Assembly: GCA_047638815.1 (NCBI GenBank)
Contig: JBLIMR010000064.1
Span: forward strand, 1 to 13,458
Direction of reading: 5' to 3'
Length of the DNA stretch: 13,458 nt
DNA from: JAJRRH01 sp047638815
Lineage (GTDB): Bacteria > Bacteroidota > Bacteroidia > Flavobacteriales_D > JABDKJ01
The notes below the pieces were generated by a model. It had not been told where the DNA came from and did not search any database. It saw nothing but the letters and a program-made list of their open reading frames with translations. The position numbers were made by a program, and so were the translations under genes. Below are positions 1-6,547 of the stretch, piece after piece (the stretch's first letter is position 1; every line of letters starts with the position of its first letter).

Positions 1-28
1 AATTGTTATTCATTTTCATCTTCTTCAT
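1..28 (-). CDS. Possible start of the next operon gene (partial)
   Basis: An ATG at 28-26 on the minus strand opens a frame that runs off the left edge without a stop, reading M-K-K-M-K-M-N-N-N. It lies 33 bp downstream of the sulfite reductase stop on the same strand, so it could be the next gene of the sulfur operon. In related genomes this slot often holds sirohaem-synthesis genes. Nine lysine/asparagine-rich residues identify nothing, and this may be non-coding AT-rich DNA. Confidence 0.2.
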
Positions 29-39
29 ATTATAGATTC

Positions 40-57
40 TAACTATTTCAATAGTTA
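40..57 (-). terminator. Weak AT-rich hairpin after sulfite reductase
   Basis: A perfect 8-bp inverted repeat (TAACTATT, 2-nt gap, AATAGTTA) sits 4 bp past the stop codon of the sulfite reductase gene. It has only two G:C pairs and no run of U after it, so it is a poor intrinsic terminator. It may be only an mRNA 3' stem or chance in AT-rich sequence. Confidence 0.25.
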
Positions 58-61
58 TCGC

Positions 62-2149
62 CTAGTTTTTCATTTCATTCTCTCGATATGTTTTAACAAT
101 AGCTGTAAATCGTTGTGCATTTTCCAAATAATGTTGTGCAAATTCTTTGCTGGGTTCATTTTCTCTTATTTGATGAACAAATTTTGAGAAAGACTCTCCG
201 ATATTTATTTTTCCAGTCTCGACAAAGATTTCCGCAAATTGACTGATAATCCCTGACTGGGTATTAGTCTTTTGGTTCTCGGAAAGCAACATCGCTTTGG
301 CGGAATTAATGATTGAGCGATAGGCGAAATAGATGACGTTGGCATAAAGATCCTTGTTCATAGCATTTTTACCCTCTTCAATTTTCTCTTCGCTTTCTAA
401 AAACAAGGTGGATATTAGATCTATAACAACTCCAGCACATTCTCCAATTCCGATTGCTTTTACATAGTCTTGACTTTCTCCCCAATCGATGAAGTCCTCT
501 TGGCTAAGATTGCTGACATCCGATAGATCTGTTAACATATCATAGAAGTATTTTTCTCCTTGTGATTTATAATAATCCATGTATAATTGCCCGTTTCCAT
601 GCGCTTCAAAGTCATTTAAGATCCTTCTCAGTGCTTCTGGACCGCGTCTGCTTGGCATTTTGACCACTTTGTCCGCAAAAACTCCTTGGCCATTGCCCTT
701 ATTTCCACCACCCAAAAGAACCTGCAATGCTGGGGCAACTTTTTTGTCTGGAGTACGGACAGACATGCCCTGAAAACCAATATTTGCCATGTTATGCTGC
801 CCACAGGCGTTCATGCATCCACTGATTTTAATGACCAGATCTTTGTTCTCCAAGTATTGTGGATACTCCGTTTTTAGCACTCTTTCGAGTTCCCTAGCAA
901 TCCCTGTGCTACTAGCAATGCCTAGGTTGCATGTGTCTGTTCCAGGGCAAGCAGTAATGTCGACTGCTTTAAGATAACCCACTGACGCGTAACCCAATTT
1001 ATTTAATTCCGAGTAAAAATGGGGTAGTAGAGCCTCTTTTACGAAGGGAATCAATATGTTTTGTCTAAGTGATAATCTAATTTCACCAGCCGCATAATTT
1101 TCAACTAGATCAGCTAGTAGTCGTGCTTTATCGGTATAAAAATCACCCAGCAGGACTTTAATGCCTATCGCAAAAAAACCATCTTGTTTTTGTGGGACAA
1201 CATTTGTTGATCTCCACAAGTTATATTCCTTCTTGTCCTTAATCTCAACATCTGGAGTTTTGACATCAACAGGTGTCGCAGTTTCATAAGAGTTATGATC
1301 TATAGCCACCGTATGAAATTCAATGGCCTTTTGCTCTTTCTCTACAAGGTCAATGAATGCTGCCAGACCAATGTCTTTTATAAGATACTTCATTCTCGCT
1401 TTGGCTCTACTTTTTCTCTCCCCATGTCGATCAAAAATTCTCAGTGTTCCCTCCATCATAGGGATGATCTTATCGGAGGCTAAAAATTCGTACATGACAT
1501 CAGCATGACGAGGTTGTGAGCCCAAACCACCTCCAAGCATAACTTTAAATCCTCGAACGCCATTCTTTATTTTCGCTATAAATCCAAGATCATGCATATA
1601 AGATAAGCCAGTGTCTTCATCGGATGCAGAAAAAGAAACTTTAAATTTCCGACCCATTTCCTGACAGATGGGATTTCTCAAGAAAAACTTAAAAATAGCA
1701 TCTGCATATGGAGAAACATCGAAAGGCTCATTAACGTCTATTCCTGCTGTTTCTGAGGCTGTAACATTACGGACAGTATTGCCGCAAGCCTCCCTTAGTG
1801 TCACGTTGTCTATTTCAAGTGCAGCCCATAACTCTGGAGTTCTCTCCAAACTTACATGATGAATCTGAATGTCTTGACGCGTTGTAATGTGAAGTCTTCC
1901 ACGTGAGTATTCATCTGACACTTCACATATTCTATGCAATTGACTGCTGCTCAGTTTGCCATAAGGTAGTTTGATGCGTATCATCTGAACACCATGTTGA
2001 CGCTGACCATAAACACCTCTTGCCAATCTTAAACTTCTAAATTTCTCTTCATCCAATTCGCCATTATTGAATAGTTCAATTTTATTGGCCAAGTCGACTA
2101 TGTCCTGCTCTACAATTGGGTCTTCTATTTCTGTTCTAAAACTTCTCAT
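62..2149 (-). CDS. Ferredoxin-type nitrite/sulfite reductase with C-terminal HEPN-like domain
   Basis: This is a cytoplasmic sirohaem/4Fe-4S reductase for the six-electron reduction of sulfite to sulfide. The 695 residues show the usual duplicated layout. A first ferredoxin-like half-domain (about 45-110) is followed by a catalytic half-domain (about 120-260) with R85, R91, R127 and the lysines of RKFK (167-170), which match the anion-binding basic residues of the family. A second repeat follows. The cluster/sirohaem cysteines are C401-x5-C407 and C445-x3-C449. From about residue 575 to the end comes a helical extra segment with the look of a HEPN domain, absent from classical CysI/SIR. No flavoprotein CysJ gene is visible, so ferredoxin is the likely donor. 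The gene starts 9 bp after cysN and is last in the visible operon. A nitrite reductase role is possible from the family, but the cysD-cysN-cysH context favours sulfite. Confidence 0.9.
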   Translation of the reverse strand: MRSFRTEIEDPIVEQDIVDLANKIELFNNGELDEEKFRSLRLARGVYGQRQHGVQMIRIKLPYGKLSSSQLHRICEVSDEYSRGRLHITTRQDIQIHHVSLERTPELWAALEIDNVTLREACGNTVRNVTASETAGIDVNEPFDVSPYADAIFKFFLRNPICQEMGRKFKVSFSASDEDTGLSYMHDLGFIAKIKNGVRGFKVMLGGGLGSQPRHADVMYEFLASDKIIPMMEGTLRIFDRHGERKSRAKARMKYLIKDIGLAAFIDLVEKEQKAIEFHTVAIDHNSYETATPVDVKTPDVEIKDKKEYNLWRSTNVVPQKQDGFFAIGIKVLLGDFYTDKARLLADLVENYAAGEIRLSLRQNILIPFVKEALLPHFYSELNKLGYASVGYLKAVDITACPGTDTCNLGIASSTGIARELERVLKTEYPQYLENKDLVIKISGCMNACGQHNMANIGFQGMSVRTPDKKVAPALQVLLGGGNKGNGQGVFADKVVKMPSRRGPEALRRILNDFEAHGNGQLYMDYYKSQGEKYFYDMLTDLSDVSNLSQEDFIDWGESQDYVKAIGIGECAGVVIDLISTLFLESEEKIEEGKNAMNKDLYANVIYFAYRSIINSAKAMLLSENQKTNTQSGIISQFAEIFVETGKINIGESFSKFVHQIRENEPSKEFAQHYLENAQRFTAIVKTYRENEMKN

Positions 2150-2158
2150 GACAAAAAA

Positions 2159-3406
2159 CTATTTGATAAATCCAGCGCCTACCGTTTTCTTGGTCTGCGA
2201 ATCGATTAAAATGAAAGAGCCATTGGTTCTATGATCCTTGAATGAATCTCTATATATTGGTTTGTTTAACTTAAATGAAACCGTAGCAATGTCATTCACA
2301 TTAAGCGCTGAGACATCACTTTCAATACCGGAATAATCTGGATAAATTTTATGATGAATATTATCAACTTTCGCCAAAACTTTATTGATGCCATGCTGTA
2401 AAGTATACTTAGATCCTGTTTTTAAAGCAGTACTGTCCATCCAGCAAATAGTGGCTTCGAGATCTTTGTCGATGGTCGGCAAGTCACCTTCTTTTACTAA
2501 CATGTCACCTCGGCTAATGTTAATGTCGTCCTCCAAAGTAATAGTCACCGAAGAACGTCTTGAGGCCGTTTTGTATTGGGTGTCATTGACAAGTATTTCC
2601 TTTATTTTCGATTTAGTTTGAGTTGGTAAGACAACTATATCGTCTCCAACACTTAAGTCACCACCGTATATTTTTCCGGCATAACCTCTGAAGTCGTGAA
2701 ATTTTTCGGTCTTGGGTCTGATGATATACTGCACTGGAAAACGAGGAGTCCCTCTGTTGTAGATGTCATCTGTCTTTAGTAATTCCAAATGTTCCAATAA
2801 AGTTTTGCCGGTGTACCAAGGTGTTTTATCCGAAGCATTTACAACATTATCACCTTTGAGCGCGCTAACAGGTATGAACGTAATAGATTGTTCTTGATAG
2901 TCTCTTTTTGCCATGAGAGATTCAAAACTTTTTTTGATGTCATTATAGATCTCTTCGGAATAGTCGACAAGATCCATTTTATTAATGGCCACGATTACAT
3001 CTTTTATTCTCAATAAGTTATTGATGAAAAAGTGTCGGTTAGTTTGTTCAATAACACCTTTTCTTGCATCGATCAGAATGATGGATGCTTGAGAAGTTGA
3101 TGCACCAGTAACCATGTTACGAGTATATTCTACATGCCCAGGAGTATCCGCTATGATATAGCTTTTAGTGCTGGTTGAAAAGTAAATATGAGCAACATCT
3201 ATTGTAATTCCTTGCTCTCTCTCTGCTACCAATCCATCGGTTGCTAAAGAAAAGTCGAGATAATCATAACCCAATTTCTTACTGGTGTTCTCAATTGCTT
3301 CGAGTTTGTCTGAAGTTAATGATTTGGTGTCATACAGTATTCTTCCAATCAGAGTGCTCTTACCATCATCTACACTTCCTGCGGTTGCTATTTTTAATAC
3401 TTCCAT
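2159..3406 (-). CDS. cysN: Sulfate adenylyltransferase subunit 1 (GTPase)
   Basis: CysN is the GTPase subunit of ATP sulfurylase. It couples GTP hydrolysis to formation of APS from sulfate and ATP by CysD. All G motifs are visible: P-loop GSVDDGKS (10-17), switch I GITID (66-70), DTPGH (87-91), NKMD (142-145) and SALKG (181-185). EF-Tu-like beta-barrel domains follow to the C-terminus, for 415 residues. I chose the ATG at 3406, which begins M-E-V-L-K-I just before the P-loop strand. A longer frame from 3496 would add 30 residues overlapping cysD and does not resemble family N-termini. The distance from the cysD stop is 19 bp. No APS kinase (CysC) domain is fused at the C-terminus, unlike the bifunctional NodQ/CysNC type. 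Confidence 0.95.
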   Translation of the reverse strand: MEVLKIATAGSVDDGKSTLIGRILYDTKSLTSDKLEAIENTSKKLGYDYLDFSLATDGLVAEREQGITIDVAHIYFSTSTKSYIIADTPGHVEYTRNMVTGASTSQASIILIDARKGVIEQTNRHFFINNLLRIKDVIVAINKMDLVDYSEEIYNDIKKSFESLMAKRDYQEQSITFIPVSALKGDNVVNASDKTPWYTGKTLLEHLELLKTDDIYNRGTPRFPVQYIIRPKTEKFHDFRGYAGKIYGGDLSVGDDIVVLPTQTKSKIKEILVNDTQYKTASRRSSVTITLEDDINISRGDMLVKEGDLPTIDKDLEATICWMDSTALKTGSKYTLQHGINKVLAKVDNIHHKIYPDYSGIESDVSALNVNDIATVSFKLNKPIYRDSFKDHRTNGSFILIDSQTKKTVGAGFIK

Positions 3407-3425
3407 ATTGTAATTTGTTTTTTGA

Positions 3426-4331
3426 TTAGAAATAACCGAGTTGTTTTCTTTTTTCCATTGCGGCTTCTGAGCGTTTGTCGTCAATACGAGCGCCACGTTC
3501 TGAAATGCTTGAGTCCCTTATTTCTTGGACTACATCTTTTATTGTAAAGGCATCTGATAATACAGCTGCTGTGCAACTCATGTCTCCCACAGTTCTGAAA
3601 CGAACAGTTTTCTCTAGAATTTCCTCATCCTCATCTCTATATACCACATCATCTTTGACCGACCAAATCATGCCATCTCTCATGAATATATTTCTTTTGT
3701 GGGCAAAATATATTGAAGGTAATTCCAAACCCTCTCTTTCAATAAAGGACCAAACATCCAGTTCAGTCCAATTACTTATTGGAAACACTCTCACATTTTG
3801 ACCCAATTCAATTTCACCATTCAACATATCGAATAATTCTGGACGTTGATTTTTTTCATCCCACTGACCAAAATCATCTCTTACCGAAAAGATTCTTTCC
3901 TTGGCACGCGCTTTCTCTTCATCTCTTCTAGCACCACCAATACAAGCATCAAATTTATGCTCTTCAATACCATCAAGTAGGGTAGTGGTCTGTAATGAGT
4001 TCCTACTGGCATACTTTCCAGATTCTTCCTTAACTTTTCCTTGATCAATGGAGTCCTGTACTGTTTTCACAATTAGCTCAAGTCCAAGTTCTTTGACCAG
4101 TCGATCTCTGAATTTAATGGTTTCAGGAAAATTGTGCCCTGTGTCAATATGCATGAGAGGAAAAGGAATGCTAGCCGGATAAAATGCTTTCTGCGCCAGC
4201 CTTACAAGTGTAATGGAATCCTTACCTCCTGAAAATAATAAAACAGGTCTTTCGAACTGAGCCGCAACTTCACGCATGATGTACATAGCCTCGTTCTCAA
4301 GTGGGTTAATATGTTCTGTAGATTCTTTCAT
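3426..4331 (-). CDS. cysD: Sulfate adenylyltransferase subunit 2
   Basis: CysD is the catalytic subunit of ATP sulfurylase. It adenylates sulfate to APS in complex with CysN. The 301 residues carry the N-type ATP pyrophosphatase P-loop SGGKDS (34-39), then HIDTGHNFPE (61-70), the basic stretch RRDEEKARAKER, and the usual C-terminus ending in K-Q-L-G-Y-F. Length is normal for the family. The start lies 2 bp after the cysH stop, so translation is probably coupled. Confidence 0.97.
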   Translation of the reverse strand: MKESTEHINPLENEAMYIMREVAAQFERPVLLFSGGKDSITLVRLAQKAFYPASIPFPLMHIDTGHNFPETIKFRDRLVKELGLELIVKTVQDSIDQGKVKEESGKYASRNSLQTTTLLDGIEEHKFDACIGGARRDEEKARAKERIFSVRDDFGQWDEKNQRPELFDMLNGEIELGQNVRVFPISNWTELDVWSFIEREGLELPSIYFAHKRNIFMRDGMIWSVKDDVVYRDEDEEILEKTVRFRTVGDMSCTAAVLSDAFTIKDVVQEIRDSSISERGARIDDKRSEAAMEKRKQLGYF

Positions 4332-4333
4332 TC

Positions 4334-4963
4334 TTATGATTTAAGTGTGTGTAGTCCGCATTCTCTATTACTGAGTGCTTTGGTTGGATCATAATATCTC
4401 TTTTCATTTGGGAGATTGTGATTTTTTAAGTATTCGTCAAGGTCTTCATCGGAGTAATTATAAAAAGGACTGACTTTTATTACTCCATCTGTCCCTTTGG
4501 ATAATATATCCAAGGTGTTTCTAAAAGCTGTTTGCCCTTTGCGAATGTTTGTAAACCAAAAATCCGGTTGGTGTTCGTTCATTGCTCTTCTAAATGGTTC
4601 CAATTTGACTTGGTCTGTAAATAATTGATGATTTGAATCTGTGATTTCTGGGATCCCCATTATCGTATTTCTATATGCAACTGTTTGTTTAGGCACATAT
4701 GTTATGACATTCAAACTCAGCAGGTTAATTATTTCAGAAGCGTATTTGTAGGTTTGTGGAGTATTATAACCAGTATCAATCCATAGAACACTCAAGTCTT
4801 CTTTAGCTTTTGAAATCACAGACAATATGCTAGCGGAATAAGGTCCGAAGTTGGTTGTCAATACAGGTTTTTTTGCTTCTGTAAGTGCCCATTGAACAAT
4901 TTCATCAGGGCCCTTGCCTTGAAGTAAAATATTATGTTTTTCGATATCTATCATTTTCCCCAT
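4334..4963 (-). CDS. cysH: PAPS/APS reductase, thioredoxin type
   Basis: This is a cytoplasmic reductase giving sulfite and PAP (or AMP) from PAPS (or APS). The protein has 209 residues. Supporting motifs are TNFGPYSA near 37-44 (the family's modified pyrophosphate loop), WIDTGYNTP (61-69), NIRKGQT (139-145) and the catalytic C-terminal ECGLH with C202. C202 is the only cysteine, so the paired Cys-Cys/Cys-x2-Cys ligands of 4Fe-4S APS reductases are absent; at the first pair the sequence reads V-K-L-E-P-F. By family rules this indicates the Fe-S-free, PAPS-type enzyme. The start is either M1 at 4963 or M4 at 4954. M4 would give an ATGA overlap with the stop of the upstream DUF2061 gene, so translation is coupled in either case. 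Confidence 0.92.
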   Translation of the reverse strand: MGKMIDIEKHNILLQGKGPDEIVQWALTEAKKPVLTTNFGPYSASILSVISKAKEDLSVLWIDTGYNTPQTYKYASEIINLLSLNVITYVPKQTVAYRNTIMGIPEITDSNHQLFTDQVKLEPFRRAMNEHQPDFWFTNIRKGQTAFRNTLDILSKGTDGVIKVSPFYNYSDEDLDEYLKNHNLPNEKRYYDPTKALSNRECGLHTLKS

Positions 4964-5184
4964 TCAATTTTGTTCCAAGCCCTCTCATGAAAGAAGTAGA
5001 GTGCCATTTTACTAATTAGTTCTATTATTCCGATTGAAAACGCTAATGCCAATGTTCCGGTAATAATGTAGGATATGATCATAGTTGTTATTGTTCCTAT
5101 TACTCTCCAACTAATAGTCTTGGTAATACTTCGTTTAATATTTTCTTCTTTAGAATCTAAAGCGTTAATTTTATTTGTGCTCAT
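4951..5184 (-). CDS. DUF2061 small membrane protein
   Basis: The product is 77 residues of unknown function. The first 20 residues are polar. A core follows that resembles DUF2061, with S-I-T-K-T-I-S-W-R-V near 19-28, two closely spaced hydrophobic segments (about 29-45 and 46-64), and the typical ending F-H-E-R-A-W-N-K. It is the first gene after the operon promoter, and its stop overlaps the start of cysH. DUF2061 genes are frequently linked to sulfate-assimilation genes in Bacteroidota, which suggests a role at the membrane in this pathway, but no transport or enzymatic motif is visible. Confidence 0.88.
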   Translation of the reverse strand: MSTNKINALDSKEENIKRSITKTISWRVIGTITTMIISYIITGTLALAFSIGIIELISKMALYFFHERAWNKIEWGK

Positions 5185-5219
5185 ACTCTCATGAAAAATT
5201 GATTTGATTAATTAAAAAT

Positions 5220-5248
5220 TTATATCCTATAGGTAAACTAGGATATAA
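5220..5248. repeat. Perfect 10-9-10 inverted repeat, candidate Rrf2 operator
   Basis: Arms TTATATCCTA (5220-5229) and TAGGATATAA (5239-5248) are exact reverse complements around a 9-bp spacer. The spacer with its flank also forms the 8-bp palindrome CCTATAGG (5226-5233). On the minus strand the dyad starts about one base after the transcription start predicted from the promoter at 5252-5283, spanning roughly +2 to +30. A repressor bound here would block initiation. The 29-bp size suits a dimeric Rrf2 regulator, which is encoded just upstream. The alternative is a hairpin at the very 5' end of the operon mRNA. Confidence 0.6.
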
Positions 5249-5251
5249 GCA

Positions 5252-5283
5252 CAAATGTAAATTAAAATATATATATCACGCAA
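5252..5283 (-). promoter_or_regulatory. Promoter of the sulfate-reduction operon
   Basis: On the minus strand, TTG (5283-5281) is separated by 21 bp from TACATTTG (5259-5252), an exact match to the Bacteroidota -7 element TAnnTTTG. It lies in the 112-bp gap between the regulator gene and the DUF2061 gene. The predicted start near 5249 gives a leader of about 65 nt that begins with the inverted repeat. Confidence 0.65.
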
Positions 5284-5296
5284 CTGTTTCTGATAA

Positions 5297-5704
5297 TTAA
5301 CTGAAATCCGACAAGAATCTATTCTCAAGTACTGCTAAAGCACCATCTCTTAATTGAATCATCAATTTGTGAACCTCGCATTGCTTCTGATCAGGACAAT
5401 CGTCACAACTCTCATAGAAATTTAAGCTAACACATGGTACCATGGCGATAGGCCCTTCTAGAACTCTCATGACTGAAGCCATTGAAATTTCCTCCGGCCT
5501 TTTCAGCAAGTAATATCCACCATGGACGCCTTTTTTAGAACCTAAGAAGCCAGCTTTTTTAAGCGTCAAAAGAATGCTTTCAAGGAATTTTTTGGATATG
5601 TTTTCGCTTTTTGAAATCGTTGATATGTTAACAGGACCTTCTTCCTTTGATTTGGCAATAAAAATTAAAGCCTTCAATCCATATTTCGTTTTCTTTGACA
5701 ACAT
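5297..5704 (-). CDS. Rrf2-family transcriptional regulator with four cysteines
   Basis: This 135-residue protein is a winged-helix Rrf2 regulator. It has the family N-terminus M-L-S-K-K-T-K-Y-G-L-K-A-L, a helix-turn-helix (about 26-50), and the wing K-K-G-V-H-G-G-Y (58-65). A dimerization helix follows at about 76-85. C91, C100, C103 and C109 lie where IscR and NsrR hold their cluster cysteines, though the spacing differs, so an Fe-S or other thiol-based sensor is plausible. Family members include CymR, the cysteine-metabolism repressor. Its place directly upstream of the sulfate operon suggests that it controls that operon, an inference from position. The start is fixed by the conserved N-terminus and lies 4 bp after a promoter element. 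Confidence 0.93.
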   Translation of the reverse strand: MLSKKTKYGLKALIFIAKSKEEGPVNISTISKSENISKKFLESILLTLKKAGFLGSKKGVHGGYYLLKRPEEISMASVMRVLEGPIAMVPCVSLNFYESCDDCPDQKQCEVHKLMIQLRDGALAVLENRFLSDFS

Positions 5705-5708
5705 ACGG

Positions 5709-5735
5709 CAAAGTTATGAATAAGTATGAGAGCAA
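5709..5735 (-). promoter_or_regulatory. Promoter of the Rrf2 gene, possibly leaderless
   Basis: TAACTTTG (5716-5709 on the minus strand) matches TAnnTTTG exactly and ends 4 nt before the ATG at 5704. A TTG lies 16 bp upstream (5735-5733), which is shorter than the roughly 19-21 bp usual for this promoter class. If used, transcription would begin within 0-2 nt of the start codon, giving a leaderless or nearly leaderless mRNA. Confidence 0.45.
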
Positions 5736-5757
5736 GAAAGAGGTGATTGTTCAGTTA

Positions 5758-6351
5758 TTACAGCCCATCGGAAGTTACCTTGCCTTTTGAATACACCGTT
5801 GGTGGTACTATTCCACCTAATTCACCATCTCCATCACTATCAGGGAAACCAGCTTCAATCACATCAGGACAGCCATCATTATCAGAATCTGAATCTAGGG
5901 CATTTATAATTCCATCAGAATCTGCGTCACCTAATAAATAATTGAGAATGCCGCTATCAGTGGATGTTTCCACGCCATTAAATAAACCATTGACACCAAA
6001 GTCGACTGCTAGGCCATCAATCTCACCGTCTTGATCGGTATCTGTTTCGCCATGACCAGCTTCGACCAGATAATAGATACCATCATTGTCACTATCCAAA
6101 TCCTTGTTATCAGATACACCATCCAGGTCCGAATCAAGAAATGTGCAGTCGTGAACAAATGAAACCAAGAACCCAATAGTCTCTGTGAAAGACTCTCCCG
6201 GGCTGCCAATTGCATTATGACCGAGGATAGGTAATCTAAAGTCTTCTCCAATAGTTGTCGAACTAGACAATCCACCATGAGAACCGATACCAAGAAATTG
6301 GATATGGGTAATGTCGTGTGGGGCCATGAATATTAGATCGACATTTGTGGG
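5758..6351 (-). pseudogene. Fragment of a calcium-repeat (TSP3-like) surface protein
   Basis: The reading frame encodes acidic repeats of the thrombospondin type 3 kind. D-S-D-L-D-G-V-S-D and D-L-D-S-D-N-D-G are followed by D-T-D-Q-D-G-E-I-D, D-A-D-S-D-G-I-I-N, D-S-D-S-D-N-D-G and D-S-D-G-D-G-E-L. The repeats lie at about 5758-6135. The same repeats, with the intervening V-E-A-G-H-G-E and G-V-N-G-L-F-N-G segments, occur in very large Bacteroidota cell-surface and gliding-associated proteins. There is no signal peptide, no adhesive N-terminus and no C-terminal sorting domain, and the frame stops soon after a repeat unit. The stretch 6136-6351 is unrecognised. I read this as an internal piece of a large gene left by a rearrangement. 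Confidence 0.6.
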
Positions 6352-6480
6352 ATGTAGGCTTCCCCCAATTTTGTTTTTTTCTATTAAAGTGGTTTTCAAG
6401 CCTTTTCTAGGTGTAGTAGTAGCGGCAACTAATCCGCCCGATCCAGCACCAATAACTATGAGATCATATTATTTTGCCAT
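6352..6480 (-). pseudogene. N-terminal remnant of an NAD(P)/FAD-dependent oxidoreductase
   Basis: From an ATG at 6480 the frame reads M-A-K-stop-Y-D-L-I-V-I-G-A-G-S-G-G-L-V-A-A. This is the FAD-binding GxGxxG fold of dihydrolipoamide dehydrogenase/mercuric reductase-type enzymes, with TAA as codon 4 (6471-6469). It continues through G-L-K-T-T-L-I-E-K, whose Glu would bind FAD ribose, to K-I-G-G-S-L-H. The redox-active disulfide region should follow there (GGxC...GCxPSK) but is missing. After about 43 codons the homology ends and the same frame runs on into unrelated calcium-repeat sequence. The only start available to the downstream frame is a TTG at 6399, which is not credible as a true start. 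Confidence 0.75.
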
Positions 6481-6547
6481 TCTAGTTCGTTTTAATTCTT
6501 GAAAATATTTAGTCTCAATTTACTATTGCGATCTTTTAAAAGATTCT

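Noticed and set aside
3407..3496. 30-residue N-terminal extension of CysN
   Set aside because: It overlaps the end of cysD, has no family resemblance, and an ATG at 3406 precedes the P-loop at the usual distance.
5181..5192. Mini-frame ATG AGA GTA TGA whose stop overlaps the DUF2061 start
   Set aside because: A three-codon frame is expected by chance and nothing supports it as a regulatory leader peptide.
6009..6293. 94-residue frame opposite in register to the calcium-repeat fragment
   Set aside because: It is a shadow of the acidic repeat frame, with a Trp- and Met-rich composition and no recognisable domain.
6531..6544. 14-bp palindrome ATCTTTTAAAAGAT just after selO, as a terminator
   Set aside because: With a loop only a 5-bp AT-rich stem remains, and no U-run follows on the minus strand.
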